Below are positions 42,424 through 50,534 of a stretch of DNA of 64,000 bases, piece by piece; the first letter of the stretch is position 1, and the number at the start of each line of letters is the position of its first letter. A program made the translations under genes and the position numbers. This DNA is from Lachnospiraceae bacterium. GTDB taxonomy: Bacteria; Bacillota; Clostridia; Lachnospirales; Lachnospiraceae. The notes under the pieces are model-generated. The model searched no databases. It was not told where the DNA came from and worked only from the letters and a program-made list of their open reading frames with translations. The DNA lies in NCBI GenBank assembly GCA_910573755.1, contig CAJTBO010000018.1, positions 34,601 to 98,600 on the forward strand, given 5' to 3'.

Positions 42424-44106
42424 TCAGATTTCAAATTTATTCATCATTTCCACCATAGCTTCCACCTGACGCTTCTGCGCCTCACTGACCGCAGCCGTCT
42501 CCTCGGATGTTGCGGAATTATTATCCACAACGGAAGATACCTGTTCAATACTGTCATTGACATTGTGCATCTTCTCCACATCCTGTTCAAGCATCTCCAC
42601 GATCTGGCTGATCTTTTCCGTTGCTACTGTGGTGCTCTTCATTACCTCTTTCATATTCTCAGAAGTTTCATCGGCAATGGTAATTCCCTTCTGCATCGCA
42701 GTGACTGTCGTTTCGATCAGTTCCGTAGTCCTTCCTGCCGCCTTTGCTGATTCATTGGCGAGATTCTTGACCTGTTCCGCCACCACTGCAAAGCCCTTGC
42801 CCGCCTCTCCTGCTCTTGCGGCTTCGATTGCCGCATTCAGGGATAACAGGTTCGTCTGGGACGCGATATCCTCAATCGTACCGATGATCGTGCCGATCTG
42901 TTCGGAACATGCGCTGATCTCGGCGATCGCCTCCTTGAGCTCCTGCATCTTCTGATTTCCTCTCTCCAGTGTAGTGCTTGCATCCGCCGCGATCCTGGCA
43001 GATTCCTCCGCCTCTTTGGTATTTTCTTCCATGCTCATCGTCATGGTCTCAATCACGGACATCAGATCGGAAACCTGCATCGCCTGATCGGTACAACCCT
43101 TTGCAAGATCTTCCGCCGCAAACGCAAGCTGCTCCGTACCGCTGTTGATCTCGCCGGTGGCGTTGCGGATCGTCAGGAGCGTACTGCGCATCTGCTCACC
43201 GATCTTCACAAAGGATTCCTTGATCGCCACAAATTCTCCCACATACTCCTGATTGACCTGAACATTATAATTGCCGTTCCCCATCTGTTCCAGAATGCTG
43301 ATGATCTCTCCCATCATGCCGATCAGATTCCGCTTCATAAAGGAGATGGACTTCACCATCTTACCGACTTCGCTCTCGTTCTCCCTAAGATCCAGATCCG
43401 TATGGAAATTCCCTTCCGCAAGCGCCTCCATCTGACCGGAAACTTTCTGAATCGGCTCCAGCAGTTCCCTGAACGCAAACTGGATGGTCCGGAACATCTG
43501 CACAATCACAAAGACAAAGGAAATACCGAAGACAACCTCCATAGCCACCTGAAAAATTCTCAGCTTCGCCAGTTCTTTATCTTTTCGCGCCAGAATATTC
43601 TCAATTGTCTCATTTGTCACCTGATTGATCTTTTCTACGGTCTCGCCGTATTCCGCGCTGAACACAGCCGCCTGCGCCATCGCCAGATCTCCGTTTTTCA
43701 CACATTCCATCGCCGCCTCTTCCAGCGGGACAAGATTATTGGACATGGACGCGATACTCTCCAGATCTGCCCACTCGCTGTCCGTAAGGCCGCATTCCTC
43801 CAAAACCGCGATTGCCTTATCCCGGTTCTGGTCCTCATTCAGTTCCTTCATATAACCGTCATAGTACTTCTCTTCCCCTGTGACTGCGTAGGACTGCACC
43901 TCATATGTCAGAGTCTTTGAACCGATCCGGTACTGATTCAACGCCGAAGTTGTATTGATCTGCGTTTTGTTCATATTCGCCACTGCAGAATTGCACATAA
44001 AAAAACCGATCAGCAGAACCGCGCCTGTTATGACCGCCCCGATTGCCTGAATAGCCAGACTTTTCAGCATCGCAGACTGGCTTCTTCCCCCTGATACATT
44101 ACCCAT
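42424..44106 (-). CDS. Methyl-accepting chemotaxis protein
   Basis: Membrane chemoreceptor. The 560-residue product has two membrane helices (about residues 16-38 and 188-208) around a helical extracellular sensor of about 145 residues. A HAMP region follows, then the cytoplasmic signalling domain with the hairpin tip [20 protein letters not shown] that contacts CheA/CheW. The C-terminus lacks a pentapeptide tether. The ligand is unknown. It has a good promoter at 44251-44279 and is separate from any visible chemotaxis operon. Confidence 0.95.
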   Translation of the reverse strand: MGNVSGGRSQSAMLKSLAIQAIGAVITGAVLLIGFFMCNSAVANMNKTQINTTSALNQYRIGSKTLTYEVQSYAVTGEEKYYDGYMKELNEDQNRDKAIAVLEECGLTDSEWADLESIASMSNNLVPLEEAAMECVKNGDLAMAQAAVFSAEYGETVEKINQVTNETIENILARKDKELAKLRIFQVAMEVVFGISFVFVIVQMFRTIQFAFRELLEPIQKVSGQMEALAEGNFHTDLDLRENESEVGKMVKSISFMKRNLIGMMGEIISILEQMGNGNYNVQVNQEYVGEFVAIKESFVKIGEQMRSTLLTIRNATGEINSGTEQLAFAAEDLAKGCTDQAMQVSDLMSVIETMTMSMEENTKEAEESARIAADASTTLERGNQKMQELKEAIAEISACSEQIGTIIGTIEDIASQTNLLSLNAAIEAARAGEAGKGFAVVAEQVKNLANESAKAAGRTTELIETTVTAMQKGITIADETSENMKEVMKSTTVATEKISQIVEMLEQDVEKMHNVNDSIEQVSSVVDNNSATSEETAAVSEAQKRQVEAMVEMMNKFEI

Positions 44107-44250
44107 TTTACACCCTTTTCACCTTTCTCCAAATATGTAACCAGCAGCCGCCCGCTTCGCGAGGGGCTTATGCTAACCAACTCCCCTTGATATGCGAGTG
44201 GTCTTGTGTTCATAAAGATCACAATATTTACAGTATTGCGCCTGAAAATC

Positions 44251-44279
44251 ATTATACTGAATAAGTATTAAAAAAGCAA
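44251..44279 (-). promoter_or_regulatory. Promoter of the chemotaxis receptor gene
   Basis: TTGCTT (44274-44279) and TATAAT (44251-44256) on the minus strand, 17-bp spacer. The leader of about 140 nt holds a small GC-rich hairpin (GCCCCTCGC with GCGGGC around a GAA loop, near 44140-44165). Confidence 0.7.
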
Positions 44280-44493
44280 TAGCCAAATCCGCCTCCTGCC
44301 GGACAGCAGTAACAGTCAGAATCATGTTCTCATGGAACGCGCAGTAAATGCGTATTTCCGACCTGTCAAAAGCAACAACAGTTCCATCTTAACCCTCACT
44401 GTTGCGGAGTCCGGCTCATTTAAAGTCTGTGTCCAACGAAGGTCTGGTCTCTTCGATTAAATTTACACATTCTTATGTATATCCCACATACTC

Positions 44494-44979
44494 TCACCCT
44501 TCCGGTATTCTTCTAAGCATCTCTTTTCCCAGAACGCCGATCAAAAATCCGGTCACCAGACCGGCAGCCAGTAGAAACGGTGCATAGTAGCCGATCTCAA
44601 CAGTATGAACGACATATGCCGCCGTCAAAAGCTGCCCCGCATTATGGGATACGCCTCCCGCCATGCTGACGCCATACAGGGAAAGCCCCAGTTTTCTGGC
44701 TGACAGCATACAGATAAAGCTGACCAGTGCTCCGCTCAGGCTGAATAAAACGGAAAACATATTGCCGAATAAAAGCCCTGTAAGCATAATCCGCAGGACA
44801 TTTACCATAAGCGCCTCCCGCCATCCGTACAGATAAAGCGCCATGACTACCGCCAGATTCGCCAGCCCCAGCTTCATCCCCGGCACCCCGAAAAAAAACG
44901 GAAACAGGGATTCAATATAAGAAAGCATCATTGCCGCCGTGATAAAAAGCGCCATTGTCACCAGTTTTCTATTGTTCAT
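44494..44979 (-). CDS. Gx transporter family membrane protein
   Basis: A 161-residue integral membrane protein of the Gx transporter family (formerly heptaprenyl diphosphate synthase component I), related to ECF-type substrate-binding subunits. It has about five helices and the conserved run FFFGVPGMKLGLANLAVVMA, then LMVNVLRIMLTGLLFGNMFS and SMAGGVSHNAGQLLTAAYVV. Normally it is co-encoded with a NusG domain II protein; here that gene lies 4.75 kb upstream, past accessory DNA. The ATG lies 25 bp after the HipA-like fragment. About 240 bp downstream contain nothing I recognise. Confidence 0.9.
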   Translation of the reverse strand: MNNRKLVTMALFITAAMMLSYIESLFPFFFGVPGMKLGLANLAVVMALYLYGWREALMVNVLRIMLTGLLFGNMFSVLFSLSGALVSFICMLSARKLGLSLYGVSMAGGVSHNAGQLLTAAYVVHTVEIGYYAPFLLAAGLVTGFLIGVLGKEMLRRIPEG

Positions 44980-45003
44980 AACCGTTTATTCCTCTCCCGA
45001 AAA

Positions 45004-45199
45004 TTAGGTTTCCGCATCAGAAATCTGAAGCTTATGCAGCGCATCCCGGATTCCCATACGGCTTGCCGGAATCGCCCGTCCTCTCCACCAGACATTCAGC
45101 GTTCCTTTGTCGATCACTCCTTTTTTCACAGAAACTCCAACAGGCACATGAAGTGAGTCATACACCTCCCGGAAGGGAGTGACACGGGAACGTGATGTG
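45004..45199 (-). pseudogene. Fragment of a HipA-like protein N-terminal region
   Basis: The frame reads DSLHVPVGVSVKKGVIDKGT followed by NVWWRGRAIPASRMGIRDAL and a stop. This resembles the beginning (after about 25 residues) of clostridial HipA-like proteins that contain VPVGxxxxxGxxDxxxLNxWWxxRxIPASRxG. No start codon belongs to it: upstream the frame runs into the Cas3 remnant. The kinase domain is missing. I judge it a truncated relic; the family assignment comes from memory of related sequences. Confidence 0.5.
45161..45183. repeat. Single palindrome resembling a type I-C CRISPR repeat
   Basis: CCTCCCGGAAGGGAGTGAC matches the 3' half of typical clostridial type I-C repeats (as I remember them) at about 16 of 19 positions. 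It occurs once, next to a Cas3 remnant. No array exists. Confidence 0.25.
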
Positions 45200-45226
45200 C
45201 TCAAGGGGATCGGTGATCCGCCGCAT

Positions 45227-45799
45227 CTACCGAAATGCCGAAATATTCTGTGAAAGAAATCCGGAATTACTGCCCTCCAACCGAAAAACCGAGACAACAC
45301 TCTCCTCCACGGGGCGCCTGCCTTCCCGATGCCTGTTCTCCTGCAGTTCTCCGCACAGACTGTCCATATCTAATACGCCTGCATACCTGATATCGGTACG
45401 CCGAAACCACCTGTATATATCCTCCACGCCGTCGCATATTTCCTGAAGTTCCATGTTTTTCAGATATTTCCGAAACATCTGTCCTAACGCTGGTTGTATC
45501 GCGGTACACAATACAACCGTAGATCTATAGTGTGCCGCCAGTTCTGATATAGCCGCCACACAGAGATCCAGATAGGATACAGGGAGTGTCTGCGCTCCCT
45601 TCTTCACATGTTCAGGATCTTGTATCCTTCTCTGGAAATCCCCGGAATACTTGCCGATATCATGCATAAGGCCGCAGAGATAACCCGCCCCGCCGCACCC
45701 GAACGATTCCGCGAACTGTTCCGCCCTTTCCGCTGTCCCGGACAAATGTTCCTTTACCGACTGCTTCTCACCCAAATCATTTATATGCGCTGTCTTCAT
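45227..45799 (-). pseudogene. cas3 remnant (type I-C-like), HD domain joined to part of the helicase
   Basis: The frame from ATG 45799 begins MKTAHINDLGEKQSVKEHLS and shows the HD-nuclease motif YLCGLMHDIGKYSGDFQRRI. After KKGA it jumps to QTLPVSYLDLCVAAISELAA and STVVLCTAIQPALGQMF, which belong to the Cas3 helicase after its DExH box. The Walker A region and over 200 residues are therefore deleted, in frame. After CGELQ the sequence loses similarity and the rest of the helicase is absent. No other cas gene is nearby. The product could not be a working Cas3. Confidence 0.8.
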
Positions 45800-45829
45800 A
45801 CCCGCACCTCCGCCAGATTCATTTTTCAA

Positions 45830-46391
45830 ACAGGAATTTTCAACCGAAACGGTATCAAATGTTCTACCAGATGTTTCCCAGACTTGTATATGTTATTACT
45901 ATATCAGACAATCTTGTTTTGCGTCAACAAAAACCATCAAAAGCAAAAAATCGACAGAAAATACAAAAAATATTTATATTATCATATTTTTTCTTCCGGT
46001 ACAAATGATTTCCCTGTTTGACCAGAAAACCAGCGGCAGCATAACCTGACATCCGTTATGCCGCCGCCGGCTCCTCCCCGGCTTTCGCCGTTATATCGTC
46101 TGATTATACTTTTTGTGTCCCTTTGGCATTCCGCGGCTATCGGGGATATGCCATACCTGTTCGTGAAGAGTTCCGTCGCCTAATAAATTCACATGAACAG
46201 GGACACGAACAACTGGATTCTGGAAAACTAAATACAGGAGATCGCAAATGAAAGAACTGCCAGAAAGAATGCCCACCGGGCACACCAAAAATTATGGCAG
46301 GCGACTTGAAGTTGCCTGCCATAATAATGCGGGGTTATTTTCTTACAGCTTCTTTTGGGTTTAACCGTGAATACACAATAATTTTGTAAAA
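45830..46391. other. Gap of about 560 bp without a recognised gene
   Basis: The left part is AT-rich (45890-46010). An open frame on the minus strand at 46091-46288 ends VPVHVNLLGDGTLHEQVWHI and DSRGMPKGHKKYNQTI and may be the tail of a lost gene, but I do not recognise it and no start is evident. A terminator lies at 46285-46320. Confidence 0.4.
46285..46320 (-). terminator. Terminator after the lipoprotein pair
   Basis: GGCAGGC pairs with GCCTGCC around an 11-nt partly self-complementary loop, followed on the minus strand by ATAATTTTTGG. Confidence 0.65.
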
Positions 46392-46916
46392 TTATGTACC
46401 TGTGATTATTACAATTTTCACAGCTTGAGTTGGATGTTCTTCATCATCAAGTGTCCCCCGGTAACTGATCTCCACTTTATCGCCCATGGCAATCGTGGAA
46501 CCTCCTTCTGCCTCACGGGCACTCTCCGTGGAATACCCTTCTAATATCGGGGCATTCTCCGTGAAAAAATAATAGAGCATATCGTCCTCTGGAGTCCTGA
46601 GTGTAAGTATGCTTCCTTCATACTTTTCAACAATTCCGGCCATGGGATCGCCCGCCGGAATTTCTTCGACCGGAATTTCTTCGACCGGATTTTCTTCGGC
46701 TTCCGAAACAGTTTTTCCGGTATCTTCTGTAATCTTCGGCTTTGACGATTCCGTAGATTTTGCATCTACGGTTTTTACATCCGCTGCTTCTTCCTGAACC
46801 GTTTCCTTCGGGGAATCATTCTCCACAGATATTTCATCTTCTTTTGCTTCCGGTGAGCATCCGGTCATCACCATAGTTAAAGCTATCGTAAATATCAGTA
46901 TCAATTTCCTTTTCAC
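46392..46916 (-). CDS. Lipoprotein of unknown function (174 aa)
   Basis: A predicted lipoprotein: GTG start at 46916 after GAGGGGAAAGATT, signal peptide MKRKLILIFTIALTMVMTGC, then an acidic Ser/Thr/Glu linker with the short repeat PVEEIPVEEIP. A small C-terminal beta-like domain contains GSILTLRTPEDDMLYYFFTE and MGDKVEISYRGTLDD. No enzyme motif is seen. It lies 18 bp after a second lipoprotein gene of similar architecture (residues GKVWKIEEDSFFIV in that one), suggesting a functional pair on the outer membrane face. Confidence 0.75.
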   Translation of the reverse strand: MKRKLILIFTIALTMVMTGCSPEAKEDEISVENDSPKETVQEEAADVKTVDAKSTESSKPKITEDTGKTVSEAEENPVEEIPVEEIPAGDPMAGIVEKYEGSILTLRTPEDDMLYYFFTENAPILEGYSTESAREAEGGSTIAMGDKVEISYRGTLDDEEHPTQAVKIVIITGT

Positions 46917-46934
46917 AATCTTTCCCCTCACTTT

Positions 46935-47486
46935 CTAAAAGAATCGTATTTCCGTGGCATAAAATTCATCATTTTTAAAGCTGCCCTTCATCTCAACAGA
47001 CGCTTGTACCTTCAGGTCCTGAAATTCAGCCTCTTTGTCCTCACAGCTTTCTCCATTTCCATCAGTGGTTTTTAAGTAAAAACGGGTATCATCTTCCAAA
47101 ATCACATGAATCAACCGGGAATCAGGGATATCAGCATTGGAACTTGGGGAACTGTATGATAAGGAACCGTCATCAAGAATTTTTACTTTCTTTTCGACAA
47201 TGAAAAATGAATCTTCTTCAATCTTCCAGACCTTACCCAGAAAATCCGCATCAACAGCAGCAGCGACATCCGGCTCCAGTACCTTCCATTTACCTGCCGT
47301 ATTTTCCTGAAGCCCATCCGTGTTCCCATCAATCTCTTTTGGCGGTGCATCATTCAATTCCTCTGATAATGCTTCGTCTGTCTGGTTTTCTTCTGTTTTA
47401 GCAACAGAACCAGAACCACATCCTGTAACCATTGTGTTCAATATACAGACAGTAACGAGTAATATCATTGCTTTTTTTAGCTTCAT
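46935..47486 (-). CDS. Lipoprotein of unknown function (183 aa)
   Basis: A predicted lipoprotein with signal peptide ending NTMVTGC at about residue 23, a linker rich in Glu and Asn, and a C-terminal domain with GKVWKIEEDSFFIVEKKVKI, DTRFYLKTTDGNGESCEDKE and VEMKGSFKNDEFYATEIRFF. AAGGAGGTATTT precedes ATG 47486. It is the first gene of a two-lipoprotein operon. The C-terminal domain may bind or sequester something at the surface, but I recognise no family. Confidence 0.75.
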   Translation of the reverse strand: MKLKKAMILLVTVCILNTMVTGCGSGSVAKTEENQTDEALSEELNDAPPKEIDGNTDGLQENTAGKWKVLEPDVAAAVDADFLGKVWKIEEDSFFIVEKKVKILDDGSLSYSSPSSNADIPDSRLIHVILEDDTRFYLKTTDGNGESCEDKEAEFQDLKVQASVEMKGSFKNDEFYATEIRFF

Positions 47487-47609
47487 AAATACCTCCTTGT
47501 TATCATAGAAATTAGGTGTTTGCGAAACGCCACAGCCCACATAAAATCAGGCTTTTTTCTCTGTTAAAATAGAACAACTCCTCACAGGTTTGTGGTAAAA
47601 TTTAAGTAG

Positions 47610-47844
47610 TCAAATGATTGTCTTTTGGTTCACTTGCCCTATCGTTTCCGCATAATACCCTCTTGCCCAAAAATGTCTGCTATAATTCTACCCCTGTGAT
47701 TTTGCATACTGTGCAGAATATCTCGCCAACTTCTTTCCCAATCTTCCCATACATCACTTTCCGACGATATTTCGGAATAAAAACAATATGATACGTGCAA
47801 TTATACTTGGTATGTGCTAAAAACCAAAAGAGCGAAGTATTCAC
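47610..47844 (-). pseudogene. IS200/IS605 family TnpA (Y1 transposase) remnant
   Basis: From a GTG at 47844 the frame reads FLAHTKYNCTYHIVFIPKYR and RKVMYGKIGKEVGEI, the start of a Y1-type single-strand transposase. It then stops, and the C-terminal piece RHFWARGYYAETIGQVNQKT continues in a shifted frame to 47610. The central half, including most of the HUH and catalytic Tyr region, is deleted. No TnpB gene is adjacent. Nothing else is visible in 47487-47944. Confidence 0.85.
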
Positions 47845-47944
47845 TTGACAATGTGGCAAAGATCAGATAATATATCATATCCCCTCCGGTCTGCCGCACA
47901 GAACAGCTTCGTATTCCACAGATCATTTTTTACCGCTGCCTCTC

Positions 47945-48760
47945 TCACTCTGTTCCGATCAGTTCCTTCGCCATCGCAAACATCTCTTCGCCCGAAAGCG
48001 CCGTATCACTCCCCAGCAGATCATAGTACACGCCGTCCTTTTCCCATGTCACATGGGTTATCTGAGAATATTCTACCTCGTCGCTCCCCTCAGAGATCTC
48101 ATAGTCATCCCGCTCCAGATTTGCCAGATCCTCCTCAGTCAGTTCATAGCCCACAGGAACAAATTTATAGGTATACACATCATACCGCAGAGCAATATCA
48201 CCACACTGATCTGTCATATCCGGCTCTTTCGCCTGCTCTCCTTTCTCGGGCCTCATATCAACATACAGGGAGATATCGCTTACACCATCCTTGACATAAT
48301 TCACAGCCAGTTCAGGGAACGTATACACTGTCTCCCAATTTTCATCCACCGCGTGCGTGTCTCCCACCTGCATCTCCTCAAAACTGTAGCCGTTGCTGAA
48401 ATTCTCCAGCACATCTGCGGAAAATCCCAGTTTCTCCTCCGCTTTATCCAGTTCAGCATAGGAATAACTCTGTGCATAACCCGAAATATATCCCATGGTC
48501 TTTCCCGCAAAAGTACCTCCCGAAATCAAAAGGCATGCCGCCGCCACGCCGATCGCAAGCTTCTTCGCACTAAAATGTTTTTTACCCTGTCCTGATTTTT
48601 TCATAGAAACCTCCTGTCCATCCGGCAGGGAGATCGGTACGATCTTTCCCTGCATACGGATCTCACTGTCAATTTTCTGTTTCAATGTCTCAGAAGCCGA
48701 AATACCGCCGCACTGCATTTCCAGCGCCATTTTTATCTTATCTTCATATCTGGTTTTCAT
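47945..48760 (-). CDS. Membrane-anchored anti-sigma-factor-like protein
   Basis: A 271-residue protein directly downstream of an ECF sigma factor (25-bp gap), the normal place for its anti-sigma factor. A cytoplasmic part of about 80 residues begins MKTRYEDKIKMALEMQCGGI. One membrane helix follows (AIGVAAACLLISGGTFAG), and the remaining 170 residues are extracytoplasmic, acidic and Tyr-rich (YAQSYSYAELDKAEEKLGFS). No zinc-binding HxxxCxxC motif is present, so the assignment rests on context and topology. The external domain may sense an envelope signal. Confidence 0.75.
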   Translation of the reverse strand: MKTRYEDKIKMALEMQCGGISASETLKQKIDSEIRMQGKIVPISLPDGQEVSMKKSGQGKKHFSAKKLAIGVAAACLLISGGTFAGKTMGYISGYAQSYSYAELDKAEEKLGFSADVLENFSNGYSFEEMQVGDTHAVDENWETVYTFPELAVNYVKDGVSDISLYVDMRPEKGEQAKEPDMTDQCGDIALRYDVYTYKFVPVGYELTEEDLANLERDDYEISEGSDEVEYSQITHVTWEKDGVYYDLLGSDTALSGEEMFAMAKELIGTE

Positions 48761-48784
48761 ATGGTCCTCTTTTCTGTACACGAT

Positions 48785-49342
48785 CTACTGTGCCCTTCCC
48801 TTGATATCCATCTGGCTCTCCAGTTTCCCTTTCAGAAACTTTCTTGCCGTATGAAGTCTCGATTTTACTGTTCCCTCCCGACAGCCGAGCAGTTCCGCGA
48901 TCTCACCCACGGAAAGTTCGTTATAGTAGTACAACACCACAACTGCCTTCTGCTTGATCGGCAGAGCCGCCACCGCCCGGGAGATCATCTCAGCTTCCTC
49001 CCGCTTTATCATCTGTCCCAGAGGAGAAACCAGAGTCTGACTTTCCGAAAGACGTTCTATTTCGTCATCAGGTACTTCCCTGCTTTTCTTTTTCCCTGTC
49101 CGATAAGCCGTTCTGACAAGAATCCGCATCATCCACGGTTTAAATCCGGCGTCATTTTTCAGCTCGGTAATATGAAGATAGACCTTGACAAAAGTTTCCT
49201 GCGCCACGTCTTCACTGTCCGGTTTATTGCCTGTGATCAGATATGCCGTCCGGATTACGAGATTCTTATACTTTTCATACAACAGATCGAAGGCCTCACG
49301 ACTCCCTTTTTTTAACTGCTGTACCAGAATTTCATCTTCCAC
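48785..49342 (-). CDS. ECF-type RNA polymerase sigma factor
   Basis: A 185-residue extracytoplasmic-function sigma factor. Region 2 is seen at residues about 15-80 (FDLLYEKYKNLVIRTAYLIT and DSEDVAQETFVKVYLHI). Region 4 lies at about 125-175 (ALPIKQKAVVVLYYYNELSV, GEIAELLGCREGTVKSRLHT), the helix-turn-helix that reads the -35 element. The linker is Lys/Arg-rich. It forms an operon with the anti-sigma gene downstream. The regulon cannot be read from the window. Confidence 0.93.
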   Translation of the reverse strand: MEDEILVQQLKKGSREAFDLLYEKYKNLVIRTAYLITGNKPDSEDVAQETFVKVYLHITELKNDAGFKPWMMRILVRTAYRTGKKKSREVPDDEIERLSESQTLVSPLGQMIKREEAEMISRAVAALPIKQKAVVVLYYYNELSVGEIAELLGCREGTVKSRLHTARKFLKGKLESQMDIKGRAQ

Positions 49343-49433
49343 TGTGTTTTAACTCCTCACTTTTTTGGTGCACCTGTTATTAAGAGCCGCAAAGCCTTCT
49401 TTTGGTTCATTTTATTCTATTTTTTATTGATTT

Positions 49434-49709
49434 CTACTCTCCCGGCTCATTTGTATTCCGGCACATATTTTCCCGGCTGTAGATTTCATATGTCTTATCA
49501 TCGAAAAGCACCCATTTTACTACATCCAGTTTTCCGGGATGCTCATTGGCAAACTTTTTCACCGTGCCGACAGCAATTTGGGCCGCCTCATCCAGCGGGA
49601 AATGATAGATGCCCGTGGAAATAGACGGAAAAGCAATGCTCTGTATCCCGTTTTCCACCGCCAGTTCAAGGCAGGATTGATAACAGGAAGCGAGAAGTTC
49701 ATGTTCCCC
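49434..49709 (-). pseudogene. 5'-truncated macro-domain gene
   Basis: The open frame from about 49709 reads GEHELLASCYQSCLELAVEN then GIQSIAFPSISTGIYHFPLD, EAAQIAVGTVKKF and a C-terminus, which are the second half of a macro domain (ADP-ribose binding or deacylation). The first half, with the ligand-binding NAAN-type loop, is absent; the DNA upstream belongs to the NusG domain II gene. A GTG at 49658 could start a 74-residue peptide but could not fold as a macro domain. Confidence 0.8.
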
Positions 49710-49728
49710 CGATCACCCTGCCGCCACC

Positions 49729-50133
49729 TCAATACGCAACCGCATCATACCCCGCATTTTCCCCGCCTCTCACCGTTAAAAACAACCTGTGGGGCAGACA
49801 GCAGATGATCTCACCGTCACCGGCGATCTCCCGCATTCCCTCACAGATCTTATCGGGACAGTCCGCCTCTTTCATATACGCCCTGCCCTGTTCTATAACC
49901 ACGGTATTATTTCCGTAAGAGGAAGTGACCGCTATCTCTCTATCCTCATCCAACGGAAAGTTCCCATATAACTCCCCATCTATTGTGATCTCAAGTATAC
50001 CGCCTTCCGTTTCTGCTTTATTCCTTCCGCCGATCCAAAAATAAAGCCCCGAAATAACAACAGCCGCCAGTACAGCGGCTGCCAGTATCAGATCCTTCTT
50101 ATATTGTTTCCGCAAAATATTCTCCGGTCTCAT
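49729..50133 (-). CDS. NusG domain II-containing membrane protein
   Basis: A 134-residue protein with one N-terminal membrane helix (LILAAAVLAAVVISGLYFWI) and an external NusG domain II: GGILEITIDGELYGNFPLDE, then the two-Cys segment ADCPDKICEGMREIAGDGEI and ICCLPHRLFL. In Clostridia it is normally encoded next to a Gx transporter and may take part in an extracytoplasmic redox or transport process; function is unproven. Its expected neighbour is the Gx gene at 44494-44979. Its start overlaps the upstream gene by 35 bp. Confidence 0.88.
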   Translation of the reverse strand: MRPENILRKQYKKDLILAAAVLAAVVISGLYFWIGGRNKAETEGGILEITIDGELYGNFPLDEDREIAVTSSYGNNTVVIEQGRAYMKEADCPDKICEGMREIAGDGEIICCLPHRLFLTVRGGENAGYDAVAY

Positions 50134-50512
50134 CTATTCCTGTCTTTCCTGCTCCTTCTCCGGAAATCAACTCATTCTCAAAATACCGTCTGCTTTTTAT
50201 TTTCTTTCCTATCTTTATTTTATAAAAACAACAGTTTCTCTTAAAATGCCAGCCGATATGTACCACAGTTCCTGTGATATCAGGGTGATTATAAGGAGAA
50301 ACATCCTCTCCATAAACATATTCAGGGGACTCCTGTAATTCTATGATGTCTGTCTTATTCACCTGACAATCAACTGATGGCGAAAGAATGGTCACTTTAT
50401 CATTTGAGGTATCCGCAGCATACTGCACCACAGTCTGAAATAATTTAGAACCACATGCTTCTACATCAAGACATATTCCCCATTGTATATCATTCCTACC
50501 GTTTTCTGACAC
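50099..50512 (-). CDS. Hypothetical small protein (about 137 aa)
   Basis: Not firmly recognised. The C-terminal half has a short SH3- or Tudor-like pattern, GTVVHIGWHFKRNCCFYKIK and KKIKSRRYFENELISGEG, as in several clostridial DUF proteins thought to be immunity-like. The start is uncertain: GTG 50530 or GTG 50512; the latter follows GGAAAGGAAAACTT. It overlaps the NusG domain II gene by 35 bp at its 3' end and follows the TPR gene by a short gap. Function unknown. Confidence 0.6.
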   Translation of the reverse strand: MSENGRNDIQWGICLDVEACGSKLFQTVVQYAADTSNDKVTILSPSVDCQVNKTDIIELQESPEYVYGEDVSPYNHPDITGTVVHIGWHFKRNCCFYKIKIGKKIKSRRYFENELISGEGAGKTGIDETGEYFAETI

Positions 50513-50534
50513 AAGTTTTCCTTTCCGCACTAAT

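Noticed and set aside
44064..44252. 62-codon minus-strand frame upstream of the chemotaxis gene
   Set aside because: It overlaps the receptor start and the promoter -10 box; it is best read as leader sequence.
45161..45183. CRISPR array
   Set aside because: Only one repeat-like palindrome exists; there are no regularly spaced copies or spacers.
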